Below, one piece after another: positions 1 through 8,431 of a stretch of DNA of 64,000 bases (its first letter is position 1; each line of letters opens with the position of its first letter). Below the pieces are notes generated by a model. It was given only the letters and a program-made list of their open reading frames with translations. It searched no databases and had not been told where the DNA came from. The position numbers were made by a program, and so were the translations under genes. This DNA is from UBA8752 sp964223495 (GTDB taxonomy: Bacteria; Bacteroidota; Bacteroidia; Flavobacteriales_D; Sanyastnellaceae), in the NCBI GenBank assembly GCA_964223495.1, contig CAXQGL010000060.1, positions 83,790-147,789 of the forward strand. The letters run 5' to 3'.

Positions 1-894
1 CTCGAGTTGTATGTGGCCTATCAGGACTACCATTGGATGATGGAGACCATCGAACAATTGCTTGCGAGGGCTTGTGCGGCGGTCCACGGTGAGACCAAGG
101 CCACCCTCGCCGGAAAGGACATCGACTTCACGCCGCCCTACCGCCGGGTGACCATGCGGGACGCAATCCTCGAGCACACCGGGGTCGACATTGACGGTAT
201 GGACGAGGCCGCATTGCGCTAAGCATGCGCCCACCTCGATATTGAGGTGGAGGACAGCATGGGCAAGGGCAAGCTCATCGATGAGATTTTCGGGGAGTGT
301 TGCGAGGCCCATTACGTGCAACCGACCTTCATCACCGACTATCCGGTGGAGATGTCCCCGCTCACCAAGGTGCACCGGGACAAGCCCGGATACACGGAAC
401 GGTTCGAGCTGTTCATCAATGGCACGGAGGTCGCCAATGCCTATTCGGAGTTGAACGACCCCATCGACCAGCGCGAGCGTTTCGAGGACCAGGTGAAGCT
501 CGCTGAGCGTGGGGATGATGAGGCGATGTTCATCGACCAGGATTTCCTCCGCGCCTTGGAATTCGGCATGCCGCCCACGAGCGGTGTGGGCATAGGGGTG
601 GACAGGCTCGTGATGATGTTGACCGACCAGACGTCCATACAGGAGGTGCTCTTCTTTCCGCAGATGCGCCCGGAGGTGTTCCGGACAGGCCCGGATCTCG
701 GCGCATTGGAAGCCCTTGGAATTCCATCGGAATGGGCACCGCATGTGGCTGCTGCGGGCTTTGATACCCCTGAATCCGTGAAGGAAGCCAAGCCTGCGGC
801 CCTGCGGGAGAAGCTCAATGGCTTCAGGAAGAAGAACAAGCTCGACCTGCCTGCACTGCAGTTGGAAGAGGTCGAGCATTGGACGGGGGTATGA
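1..894 (+). CDS. lysS: Lysyl-tRNA synthetase, C-terminal part, interrupted by an in-frame TAA
   Basis: Class II lysyl-tRNA synthetase, which charges tRNA-Lys in the cytoplasm; the N-terminal anticodon-binding domain lies before the window. The frame is open from base 1 and reads the catalytic core: LYVAYQDYHWMMETIE near the start, MGKGKLIDEIFGE, YPVEMSPL, and the motif 3 block GVGIGVDRLVMMLTDQTS. A TAA at 220-222 interrupts it, after which the same frame continues as ACAHLDIEVEDSMGKGK, so this is a single-codon nonsense change (for example GAA to TAA), not a frameshift. A C-terminal extension of about 60 residues after motif 3 looks like a helix-hairpin-helix and is usual in Bacteroidetes LysRS. 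Because the gene is normally essential, a base-call error is as likely as a real mutation. The stop overlaps the next start (ATGA). Confidence 0.93.
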
Positions 895-1739
895 TGCTGC
901 AGCCCATGCGATTCTCCGCCTGGACCCTTGCGGTCCTTTCGATCATCGGAATGTGGGGTTGTACCGGCACCCCCCAAGGGGCATCGGATGCGCCCTCCTC
1001 CCGCTCCGAGGACAGCACCACCATCGTATTGTCGAAGTATTACAGCAGCCGGAATTACCGGAATTGGCTGGGCCGCCTCTCGGAAGACCAGGACATGGCG
1101 CCGTTGCGGTTCGTGCAGGCCTATGGAGCAGATTCCGCCCTGCTTCAAGCTGAACTGATGAGGGCCAGCGCAGTCGTATTGACGGGGGGAGAGGACATTC
1201 ATCCGGCGCGTTACGGTCAGGCTGCGGACACCGTGCGGTGCGGTCGAATTGACCTTGAGCGCGATCGCGTTGAACACCTCCTGCTCGACCATGTCATGGA
1301 GCAGGGCCTGCCTTGCCTGGGCGTGTGCCGTGGCCTTCAAGTGATGAATGTGCATGGGGATGGCAGCCTGCATCCACATTTGCCCGATGCCGGATACCAT
1401 GGTCATCGCGGCGGTGTACCGGGCAACACGCGCGATACGGTGCACACGGTGTCCATCATCAGCGCATGGGCCCAGGGTGGCATGCGATTTCCGGAGGGGG
1501 TCGCAGGCAACATGATCAGCCATCATCACCAGGGCATCGACCGATTGGCATCGGGCTACATGGCGTGGGCCATGGATCCGGGTGGCCTCATTGAGGGCAT
1601 CCGATACAGGGATACCGTTTCGGCGCCTTTCGTGGTAGGTGTGCAGTGGCATCCCGAGCGTTCTGAGCCCGGACAGGTCTTGTCGGACGGACTTGGCTTT
1701 GCATTGCTCGACGCGGTGCAAGCGAATTCCAGGAACTGA
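891..1739 (+). CDS. Class I glutamine amidotransferase-like (peptidase C26) lipoprotein
   Basis: Probable secreted lipoprotein with a gamma-glutamyl hydrolase/C26 fold. The N-terminus has a hydrophobic segment ending in GMWGC; tryptophan at -2 makes the lipobox atypical. The hydrolase signatures are present: VVLTGGEDIHPARYG, the nucleophile elbow GVCRGLQVMN (catalytic Cys) and QWHPE with the catalytic His. Related enzymes hydrolyse gamma-glutamyl amide bonds (such as PuuD), but the substrate here cannot be read from sequence. The start was taken at the ATG overlapping the lysS stop; a second ATG follows at once and a third at 906, just before the signal peptide. It is probably co-transcribed with lysS. 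An antisense open frame here is a compositional shadow. Confidence 0.8.
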   Translation: MMLQPMRFSAWTLAVLSIIGMWGCTGTPQGASDAPSSRSEDSTTIVLSKYYSSRNYRNWLGRLSEDQDMAPLRFVQAYGADSALLQAELMRASAVVLTGGEDIHPARYGQAADTVRCGRIDLERDRVEHLLLDHVMEQGLPCLGVCRGLQVMNVHGDGSLHPHLPDAGYHGHRGGVPGNTRDTVHTVSIISAWAQGGMRFPEGVAGNMISHHHQGIDRLASGYMAWAMDPGGLIEGIRYRDTVSAPFVVGVQWHPERSEPGQVLSDGLGFALLDAVQANSRN

Positions 1740-1784
1740 GCGAGCCGCCCGTCCCTTCATGGGAATCTGAAGCTTTCGGAGGAC

Positions 1785-3086
1785 TTATTGTCCGATGGCA
1801 GCGAGGGTGGGAGCGGTTTGGCCTTCCATGGCCGCCATTTCATTCAGGAGGACCTTGCTTGCAGCCTTGAAGGCCAACTCCGATTCCGGACGGATGGGTG
1901 TGGAAGGGGGGAAATCCTCCTTCAGGTGGTCAATCTGCTGACCGTGCTTCCAGAAGCGGAAGCAGACGTGGGGGCCCGTAGCAAGTCCGGTGCTGCCCAC
2001 GTAGCCGATGACATCCCCCTGTCGGACCGCCTGGCCCTCCTTGACGTTGCGACGGCTCATGTGCAGATACTGTGTGGTGTAGGTGTCGTTGTGGCGGATC
2101 TTCACATACTTGCCGTTGCCCTTGGTGTAGCTCGCATGGGTGACGATTCCATCTCCGACAGCGACGATTTCGGTTCCGTGGGGAGCGGCGTAGTCGGTTC
2201 CGAGGTGGGCCTTGACCTTCTTCAGGACGGGGTGGAACCGGCGCTTGTTGAATCGGCTGGAGATGCGGCTGAATTCAACCGGGGCTTTCAGGAAGGCCTT
2301 GCGCAAACTAGCCCCGGTCTCGTCGAAGTAATCGAGCCCATCGCCCTGATCGAATGCGAACGCAGGGAAGTTCCGCCCCCGGTGCACGAACTCCGAGGCC
2401 ACGACCCTGGGCAATCCCACAGGTTCATCGCCGACCCAATCACGCTCGTACATGATGCGGAAGTGGTCTCCGGGCTGGATGCGGCTGAAGTCGATGGTCC
2501 ACGCGTAGACGTTGGACATGGAATAGGCGAGCGTCGTGGTATGACCGGCATCCTCGAGCGTCTGATACAGGCTGCCATTGACCTCTCCCTCCACGTAGCT
2601 TCGACGGGTGCTGGTCGGATAGCGTCCGCGGCGGGCCACACGTTGCGCGGTCAGTTCGAACACCACGTATTCGCGCTGGTCAATGCCGTAGACGAAATAC
2701 CGGGCGAGGGAATCCTGCGGACGGGAGAACAACCACCAAGGTCTGCCCTCCCTCATGCGGCGGACGTCATAGACTTCACGCTCCTCCGTGGCAATGTGAT
2801 GCAGGGTTCCTGAGCTGACGCCTTCCGGGGAAAGCAGATGGGACAGGCTCTGACCCGATCGGACGACGCCCTTCTTTAGCACCCAGTCCGTACTGTCTGA
2901 TTCGATGTCGAAGCGTGCGGCAAGGCGTTGCTCTTCGGATACCGCCTCCATGCCCGTGATGAATTCACCGAGGGCGAGCAGAGGAGCCTTGGATTGTTCC
3001 CCTTCCTGTTCCGTACAGCCGGACAGGAAAACCCAGCCGAACAGGAGGAAGACGCTCCAGCCATGGTATGGAATGATATTCCGCAT
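1785..3086 (-). CDS. M23 (LytM-type) peptidase lipoprotein
   Basis: Predicted outer-envelope peptidoglycan endopeptidase of family M23. The signal peptide ends in the lipobox LSGC about 22 residues in, followed by a long N-terminal domain and a C-terminal LytM domain (about residues 290-400). Metal site: HLGTDYAAPHG supplies the HxxxD pair. The usual HxH motif reads TGPHVCFRF, so the second His, a zinc ligand in LytM, is Cys. I recall the same HVC form in related Bacteroidetes proteins, so it may be a subfamily trait rather than decay. The ATG at 3086 was preferred to a GTG one codon earlier. It stands alone, convergent with the C26 gene; a CATGTTTG box lies about 16 nt upstream of the start. 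Confidence 0.85.
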   Translation of the reverse strand: MRNIIPYHGWSVFLLFGWVFLSGCTEQEGEQSKAPLLALGEFITGMEAVSEEQRLAARFDIESDSTDWVLKKGVVRSGQSLSHLLSPEGVSSGTLHHIATEEREVYDVRRMREGRPWWLFSRPQDSLARYFVYGIDQREYVVFELTAQRVARRGRYPTSTRRSYVEGEVNGSLYQTLEDAGHTTTLAYSMSNVYAWTIDFSRIQPGDHFRIMYERDWVGDEPVGLPRVVASEFVHRGRNFPAFAFDQGDGLDYFDETGASLRKAFLKAPVEFSRISSRFNKRRFHPVLKKVKAHLGTDYAAPHGTEIVAVGDGIVTHASYTKGNGKYVKIRHNDTYTTQYLHMSRRNVKEGQAVRQGDVIGYVGSTGLATGPHVCFRFWKHGQQIDHLKEDFPPSTPIRPESELAFKAASKVLLNEMAAMEGQTAPTLAAIGQ

Positions 3087-3182
3087 CACCGTTTGGAACC
3101 CACAAACATGGGCCTTCAGGCTCCTTGAACGGAGGTGGTCCCAAAAAGTTTTGCTGTCGTGCGATTTTAACGCACCAACGGA

Positions 3183-4154
3183 TCAATTGTGCCCGATGTG
3201 CCGCAGGACCCAGCGCTTGCCCCAATCCTCCAATTCATCCGCTGACCACAGTTCAGGGAAGAAGATCACCTTCTGGAATTTGGGAGGGAGGTATTGCTGC
3301 CAATTCGTCCCCCCAGTCGCTGCGAGGTCGACCAGGTCCTTCTGAAGGTGCTTCACGGCGCTGCGGTAGTGGGAGAGGGGCCAGTGGACATTCACGAGTT
3401 CATCGAGCGTGCGGAGAGCCTCCTTCAACGCATCGTTGCGCTCGGACCCGGGAAGTTGTTGCCAGAGTCGGCGCACATTGGAGTGATAGCGCTCCTCGGC
3501 AAAAGCAACAATGGTCTGCCGGTATTTGAATTCGAATTGCTTGAGTGTCAGGGTAGGTTCGCCCGAGGCCAATTCGGTGGCTCCCCGCCGCCAATAGAGT
3601 TCATCAAACATGGACTCAACCTCATCGAATCCGTGGTCGGCACGGTTGTCGCGGAGCGCTTGGTGGACCAGCCGGTCCATGCTCGTGCAGGCCAATTCCA
3701 CCATCCGGTACTGCACGCTCTGGAATCCGCTGGATGGCAGCAGCGACATCCTGAACTTCAGGAACTGTTCCCTGTCCAACCCCTCGACCATGACATCGAA
3801 ACTGTCCACGAGGATATTGAAATAGCGGTTGACCCTCCCGATGCGCATCAGCATCTCATCTGCAGTGACGTTCTCGCCGAGATGCAGTTGGGAAAGCTCG
3901 TGCAGCGAGAGCTTGAAATACAGTTCCGTAATCTGATGGTATCCGATGAAAATCTCCTCGTCGGGAAACGGGGTCACCGGACGCTGCAGGCTGAGCAGCG
4001 TATCGAGGCGGATATAGTCCCAATAGGTGGGAAAATCAGCATGGAGCAGGCCATCGAGATAGGACACGAGGTCCTGGCCCATTGCGGCATACTTGTCCCT
4101 CAATTGCTCGAGCCGGTCCAATACGGCCGGATCGAAGGTGTTTTCCTCGGACAT
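3183..4154 (-). CDS. kynA: Tryptophan 2,3-dioxygenase
   Basis: Haem dioxygenase that opens the indole ring of L-tryptophan to N-formylkynurenine, the first step of kynurenine catabolism. The 323-residue product carries the family block YWDYIRLDTLLSLQRP and FIGYHQITELYFKL, whose His corresponds to the substrate-side histidine of characterised TDOs, and a late TGGTNWQQYL segment equivalent to the TGGS loop. The start is the ATG at 4154 (MSEENTF); upstream in-frame sequence is DUF3108 shadow. It is the last gene of a tight minus-strand group pepP-miaE-ridA-DUF3108-TDO with only 10 bp to DUF3108. A TAAATTGC box 5 nt before the start could give it its own leaderless transcript. Other kynurenine genes are elsewhere, apart from the RidA and aldehyde dehydrogenase genes in this window. 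Confidence 0.9.
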   Translation of the reverse strand: MSEENTFDPAVLDRLEQLRDKYAAMGQDLVSYLDGLLHADFPTYWDYIRLDTLLSLQRPVTPFPDEEIFIGYHQITELYFKLSLHELSQLHLGENVTADEMLMRIGRVNRYFNILVDSFDVMVEGLDREQFLKFRMSLLPSSGFQSVQYRMVELACTSMDRLVHQALRDNRADHGFDEVESMFDELYWRRGATELASGEPTLTLKQFEFKYRQTIVAFAEERYHSNVRRLWQQLPGSERNDALKEALRTLDELVNVHWPLSHYRSAVKHLQKDLVDLAATGGTNWQQYLPPKFQKVIFFPELWSADELEDWGKRWVLRHIGHN

Positions 4155-4159
4155 GAGGG

Positions 4160-4167
4160 GCAATTTA
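4160..4167 (-). promoter_or_regulatory. Candidate -7 box (TAAATTGC) before the TDO start
   Basis: Read on the minus strand this is TAAATTGC, five bases before the ATG at 4154, resembling the Bacteroidetes -7 element TAnnTTTG. It overlaps the end of the DUF3108 gene. No clear -33 TTG is visible. Part of a recurring pattern in the window. Confidence 0.3.
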
Positions 4168-5025
4168 CTGCGAGGAACCCTCGGTCGATGCCCCTCCCGG
4201 TTCCACCAATTCCAAGCGGACCGACCCCACGACAAGGTCCGACTTGATGAGGACGGGAATGCGCTGCTCATCGGCGCTGACATAGACCGTCAGGTCATCC
4301 TCGTCCTCCCAGATGCGGCCGGACATCACCACCGGCTTGAAACTCCAGCAGTCAAAGGTGCCCGCCCGGACGTCAATCCTCTTCGAACCCGTTTTGCGCG
4401 CGCGCACCATGTGCACTTCACCATCGACGAAAGCAGGCATCTCGATGAGGGCGCCATCCGGCAATCGGTCCAAGGGCAGTTGCCGTGCGTAATGGAAGGC
4501 GGATACCAGATCCTGGCAGAATGCCGGCAGGACTTGATGTTTGCTCTTTTTCCGTTCCTGTGTATGGGCTGTTCTGCGCTCCGGATCGAATCGGATGGTC
4601 CGTTCCAGCCGATATCCACCTTCCCTCACGCTCCGTCTGAAATAATGGGGGAATCCCCCCGCGATGTCCACGTGGGATTCATAGTGGTCCCGCACCTTGA
4701 AGACCCAGTCGAATGCCCCGGTGCTGCGTCCGGTTCCCACGATGCGCCAAGTGGGCCGACCTCCGTATTCGGGGCCTTGCTCCGTGCGCAATCGGGCTTC
4801 TCCGGCCTGGATGAAGCCATAGCGGACAGCATACCTCAAGTCCTCCTTCCCCGCAGCCGGCTGTGCGATGGAACGAAGATCCATGGCGGGGCGGGACATC
4901 GCCGAATCAGCAGAGATCTCCGGCGGCGTCCATGGAGCATCGAAAGGAGGGGCATCCTGTGTCAATGCCACCAGCATGGGCATGACTCCGAAGAGGATGG
5001 CAGAGAAAGCACGGGTTGGTCGCAT
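4165..5025 (-). CDS. DUF3108 domain exported protein
   Basis: Conserved Bacteroidetes protein of the DUF3108 family, about 286 residues. An N-terminal hydrophobic stretch (residues 5-21, no lipobox Cys) suggests export to the periplasm. Family-like segments include LRYAVRYGFIQAGEARL, AGTFDCWSFKPV and the C-terminal VYVSADEQRIPVLIKSDLVVG. The family has no established biochemical role; it is predicted to form a beta-rich barrel-like fold in the envelope. It lies in the apparent operon between ridA (38 bp upstream) and TDO (10 bp downstream), but nothing in the sequence ties it to tryptophan breakdown. The start is the first ATG followed by a plausible signal sequence. Confidence 0.83.
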   Translation of the reverse strand: MRPTRAFSAILFGVMPMLVALTQDAPPFDAPWTPPEISADSAMSRPAMDLRSIAQPAAGKEDLRYAVRYGFIQAGEARLRTEQGPEYGGRPTWRIVGTGRSTGAFDWVFKVRDHYESHVDIAGGFPHYFRRSVREGGYRLERTIRFDPERRTAHTQERKKSKHQVLPAFCQDLVSAFHYARQLPLDRLPDGALIEMPAFVDGEVHMVRARKTGSKRIDVRAGTFDCWSFKPVVMSGRIWEDEDDLTVYVSADEQRIPVLIKSDLVVGSVRLELVEPGGASTEGSSQ

Positions 5026-5063
5026 CTCGGACCTGGAGCAAATTCAGTGCCGAAAATGCAGAG

Positions 5064-5489
5064 TTACCTATTGAGGTGGGCCACGCACTTCAGTTCCACG
5101 GCAATCGGCGTGGGCAGAGCACCGACCTCCACGGTGGTCCGGCAAGGCCTGCATTCCGGGTCAACCCCCTCGAAATGCTCGCGGTAAACCCGGTTGAACG
5201 TCTGGAAGTCGCGCTGCATGTCCGTGAGGAAGACGGTGATGTCGACCAGGTCTTCCCACCGGGCACCCTCTGCCTCCAGGATGGCCTTGACGTTGGCCAG
5301 CACACCACGGGCCTGGGCTTCGAAATCAAAGGCGGTGAAGTTGCCGTTGTGGTCCTGTCCAAGTCCGGGAACTCCTTCGTCGTGGGCGCCGCTTCCGGGA
5401 ATGCGGGGCCCGACTCCGCTGAGGAAGAGCAGGTCTCCTACGCGGCGGGTGAGGGGATAGAGGCCGACTGGCTTGGGTGCGTTGGACAT
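5064..5489 (-). CDS. RidA-family protein, probable 2-aminomuconate deaminase
   Basis: Small (141 residues) YjgF/YER057c/UK114-fold protein. Motifs VGDLLFLSGVGPR, LVDITVFLTDM and the C-terminal RTTVEVGALPTPIAVELKC match the family. Compared with housekeeping RidA (enamine deaminase), the short C-terminus and the ALPTPIAVELKCVAHL ending resemble 2-aminomuconate deaminases of the kynurenine/nitrobenzene routes. That reading is supported by TDO in the same operon and by an aminomuconate-semialdehyde dehydrogenase at 45.3 kb. A general enamine deaminase remains possible. The start is the ATG at 5489 (MSNAPKPVGLYP), 17 bp after the miaE stop. Confidence 0.82.
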   Translation of the reverse strand: MSNAPKPVGLYPLTRRVGDLLFLSGVGPRIPGSGAHDEGVPGLGQDHNGNFTAFDFEAQARGVLANVKAILEAEGARWEDLVDITVFLTDMQRDFQTFNRVYREHFEGVDPECRPCRTTVEVGALPTPIAVELKCVAHLNR

Positions 5490-5506
5490 GGTCTTGGATT
5501 TCGTGT

Positions 5507-6112
5507 TCAGCCGTGCATCGTTTCCTTGCGTCCGTATCGCTGGATGATATCGGCTTCGTGCTCGAGGAATTCCTTCCACCGCGCATCGACATCGATCCGG
5601 CCGCCATACTTGCGGGCAAAGGCGAGGAACGTCGTGTAATGCTGGGCCTCGCTGATCATGAGTTCGTGGTAGAATGTCCTTAGATCCTCATCGGCGATGC
5701 GTTCCGACAGCATGCGGAAGCGCTCACAGCTGCGGGCTTCGATCATCGCGGCGAGGAGCAGCCGGTCCACCAGTTGTGCCTCCCTGCTACCGCCCTTCTT
5801 GATGAAGGCCGCCAGATCGTGGATGTAGGGGTCCTTGCGTTCAGGCCCGAGCGTCCAGCCCCGGGCCTTGATTTTCTCGACGACCATCCCGAAGTGCTCC
5901 ATCTCCTCTTGTGCGATGCGGGTCAATTCCTCCACGAGGTCGGTCAACTCCGGGTAGCGCACAATGGTGGAAATGGCGTTGGAGGCGGCCTTCTGCTCGC
6001 ACCAGGCGTGGTCCGTGAGCACCTCCGAGATGTTGGATTCCACCAAGGCCACCCACCGGGGGTCGGTGGGCAACTTCAGTCCCAGCATGACTTTCTCGGC
6101 TCCCTCCGACAT
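5507..6112 (-). CDS. miaE: tRNA-(ms2io6A37)-hydroxylase
   Basis: Non-haem di-iron monooxygenase that hydroxylates the isopentenyl group of ms2i6A at position 37 of tRNAs reading UNN codons. The 201-residue protein is a ferritin-like four-helix bundle. Visible metal-ligand segments are AQEEMEHFG (ExxH) and a second pair in MIEARSCERF and LMISEAQHY (ExxH). SNISEVLTDHAWCEQKAA is a typical start of the family. It begins 3 bp after the pepP stop, so it is probably translated from the same mRNA. The enzyme is oxygen dependent, which fits an aerobic organism with several oxygenases in this window. Confidence 0.92.
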   Translation of the reverse strand: MSEGAEKVMLGLKLPTDPRWVALVESNISEVLTDHAWCEQKAASNAISTIVRYPELTDLVEELTRIAQEEMEHFGMVVEKIKARGWTLGPERKDPYIHDLAAFIKKGGSREAQLVDRLLLAAMIEARSCERFRMLSERIADEDLRTFYHELMISEAQHYTTFLAFARKYGGRIDVDARWKEFLEHEADIIQRYGRKETMHG

Positions 6113-6115
6113 GGC

Positions 6116-7408
6116 TCAGGAATTCATGGCGTCCTCAATGGCCTCCGCATCCACGGGGATGTCGCCCATGAGGTCGTCGAAGCCGTCCTTGCGGATGACG
6201 ATGTCATTCTCCAGACGGATGCCGAGGCCTTCCTCCCGGATGTAGATCCCCGGTTCCACGGTGAAAACGTGGCCCGGACGAATGGGTTCGTGCCACAGGC
6301 CGACGTCGTGCACGTCGAGTCCGATGAAGTGGGATGTGCCGTGCATGAAGTACTTCTTGTAGGCGGGCCAGGCCGGGTTCTGCTTTTCGACATCGTGCTT
6401 GTCGATCAATCCCAGGTCCAGCAGTTGCGCCGTCATCAGGTTTCCCACCTCCTTGTGGTAGTCATGGAGGCTGACGCCCGGACGCAGCAGTTTCATCGCA
6501 TCACGCATCACGCTGAGAACGGCATCATACACCTTGCGCTGTCGGTCGGTGAAGCGGCCGGAAACGGGCAGGCAACGGGTCATGTCACTGGCGTAGTTGC
6601 CGTACTCGGCACCCACATCCATCAGCAGCACGTCCCCTTCCCGGCACACCGCGCTGTTCTCGATGTAGTGGAGGACGCAGGCATTTGCTCCGCTTGCCAC
6701 GATGGGGGTATAGGCAAATCCGCGGGACCCCTGGCGCACGAACTCGTGCAGGTACTCGGCCTCGACCTCGAATTCGGTGACCCCGGGCTTGACGAAGCCC
6801 ATGACGCGGTTGAAACCGTCGCGGGTAATCCCGCAGGCATGGCGCATGCGCCCGATTTCCTCCTCCGATTTGACACTGCGTAGCAGATGCAGGATGGGGG
6901 CACTCCGTTCGATGCGAACGTGGGGGTAGGTCTCGGTGAACCACTTGTTGAATCGGGCTTCACGGGTTTCCACCACCACCTTGGCGCGCGTATGCTCATT
7001 CTGGTGCAGGTAGCAGCAGGAACATTCGGTGACCAGACGCTGGATGGTGCGCTCCATCATGGAGAGCCACTGGATCTGCTGGACACCCGTTTGAGCGGTG
7101 GCCTGCTCCTTGGTCAACTTGGCCCCCTCCCAGATGGCGATTTCCTCATTCGTTTCCGTCACGAAGAGGATTTCTCGGTCAAGGGGGTTGTGGGCATCGG
7201 GAAAGACGAGCAGGACCGTCTCCTCCTGATCGACACCCGTCATGTGCAGCATGTTCGAGTCCTGACGGAAGGGCAAGGTGCCGTCCGCACTCGTGGGATA
7301 GATGTCATTGGAGCTGAACAGGGCCATGGCGCCCGGAGCAAGGGCGTCGGCAAAGGCCTTCCGGTTGCGGATATGGTTCTCGGCGGAAAGGGGAGCGTAA
7401 CGCAGCAT
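6116..7408 (-). CDS. pepP: Xaa-Pro aminopeptidase (aminopeptidase P, M24B)
   Basis: Cytoplasmic metallopeptidase that removes the N-terminal residue when proline is second. It has an N-terminal creatinase-like domain (about residues 1-165) and a C-terminal pita-bread M24 domain. Metal and active-site residues are seen in LLMDVGAEYGNYASDMTR (two Asp), MHGTSHFIGLDVHDVG (His), FTVEPGIYI (Glu) and LGIRLENDIVI (Glu). Length (430 aa) is normal. It heads the pepP-miaE-ridA-DUF3108-TDO group. A TAACTTCG box lies 6 nt before the ATG, which would put the transcription start at or very near the start codon. Confidence 0.94.
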   Translation of the reverse strand: MLRYAPLSAENHIRNRKAFADALAPGAMALFSSNDIYPTSADGTLPFRQDSNMLHMTGVDQEETVLLVFPDAHNPLDREILFVTETNEEIAIWEGAKLTKEQATAQTGVQQIQWLSMMERTIQRLVTECSCCYLHQNEHTRAKVVVETREARFNKWFTETYPHVRIERSAPILHLLRSVKSEEEIGRMRHACGITRDGFNRVMGFVKPGVTEFEVEAEYLHEFVRQGSRGFAYTPIVASGANACVLHYIENSAVCREGDVLLMDVGAEYGNYASDMTRCLPVSGRFTDRQRKVYDAVLSVMRDAMKLLRPGVSLHDYHKEVGNLMTAQLLDLGLIDKHDVEKQNPAWPAYKKYFMHGTSHFIGLDVHDVGLWHEPIRPGHVFTVEPGIYIREEGLGIRLENDIVIRKDGFDDLMGDIPVDAEAIEDAMNS

Positions 7409-7414
7409 GGGCCT

Positions 7415-7422
7415 CGAAGTTA
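7415..7422 (-). promoter_or_regulatory. Candidate -7 box (TAACTTCG) before pepP
   Basis: Minus-strand TAACTTCG, six bases before the pepP ATG, close to the Bacteroidetes TAnnTTTG element. The same octamer occurs before the polyprenyl synthase gene at 32849. No convincing -33 element was seen. Confidence 0.4.
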
Positions 7423-7430
7423 CGCAGGGC

Positions 7431-8333
7431 TCAAGGCCGCTCGAGCCTCAGCAGAGAACCCGTGGGCAGGACCTGTCCCGTTCCACTCGCAAGACAGAGT
7501 TCTCCGGCCGTGCATTCGGCATCAGGCAGGGCACTGCGCCAGAGGTTCTCGAGGGTCGACGGGCTCAAGCCCGAGTAGGTGTTCATGATGAGGGCACCAC
7601 CGGGTGATACCAATGCGGCGGCCGCGTTGATGAGCCGTCCCAATTGGTCTTCCAGCTTCCATTTTTCCCCCTTGGGTCCCAGCCCCCAGGCGGGGGGGTC
7701 CATGATGATCAGGTCGTACGCATTGCCCCGTCTTCCTTCCCGTTCCGCAAATTTCAGGGCGTCCTCCACGCACCATCGGATCCCGTCGAGTCCACTGAGC
7801 TCCTGGTTCATCCGCGTCCAGGTCACGACTTGCTTGATGGCATCGACGTGTGTGACCTCGGCGCCGACCGCCCTGCCGGCCAGCGACGCTCCGCCGGTGT
7901 AGGCAAAGAGGTTCAGCATCCGCTTGCCCGGTCCCATGCGATCGGCAATCCAATCCCAATTGGAGGCTTGTTCGGGAAACAGACCCACATGCTTGAACTT
8001 GGTGAACTCCAATGAAAAGTGCAGTTTCTGGGCGCCTTGCAGCGGGTACTGGATGATCCAATTGTCGGGCACGCTCTGGTGGGGTACCCAATGTCCCTTG
8101 GTACGTCCGGTCGGCACGAATTCGGCGGCGGCCATCCGGCGCCAATCCGCTTCACTGAGTCCGCGGTCCCAGATGGCGTGGGGCTCCGGACGGATGAGGA
8201 CAATCTCCCCGAAGCGTTCCAGCCGCGCACCGCCGCCGCTGTCGAGCACTTCGTGATCCCGCCAGTGGGTCGGAAACCAACGTTGCAGGGCAGGGGTGTC
8301 CTGCTCGATCCGGGAAGTGGAGGAAAGTGACAT
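7431..8333 (-). CDS. Class I SAM-dependent methyltransferase (RlmI/RlmK-like)
   Basis: Predicted RNA or small-molecule methyltransferase of about 300 residues. The C-terminal Rossmann domain has the SAM-binding segment MLNLFAYTGGASLAGRAVGA, the acidic loop VTHVDAIKQVV and the motif IV tetrapeptide in IIMDPPAWG. These match the family containing 23S rRNA m5C methyltransferases RlmI and RlmK-C, but there is no PUA domain and the N-terminal ~90 residues are distinct. The substrate is therefore uncertain. It is divergent from rnr, with about 100 bp between starts. The gene lies 22 bp from pepP on the same strand. Confidence 0.83.
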   Translation of the reverse strand: MSLSSTSRIEQDTPALQRWFPTHWRDHEVLDSGGGARLERFGEIVLIRPEPHAIWDRGLSEADWRRMAAAEFVPTGRTKGHWVPHQSVPDNWIIQYPLQGAQKLHFSLEFTKFKHVGLFPEQASNWDWIADRMGPGKRMLNLFAYTGGASLAGRAVGAEVTHVDAIKQVVTWTRMNQELSGLDGIRWCVEDALKFAEREGRRGNAYDLIIMDPPAWGLGPKGEKWKLEDQLGRLINAAAALVSPGGALIMNTYSGLSPSTLENLWRSALPDAECTAGELCLASGTGQVLPTGSLLRLERP

Positions 8334-8431
8334 TGGGGCGGGAAGTTCGCACTGAGAGCGTCACAACGTTTCAAATAGGGCGTCGAATCGCTCCGGGATG
8401 GGCCGACCTTGCGGTAAATCGAGCATTGGAG

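Noticed and set aside
441..1760. A 439-codon antisense frame over lysS and the C26 gene
   Set aside because: Low-complexity product with no motifs, while both sense genes are clear. A shadow of GC-rich coding sequence.
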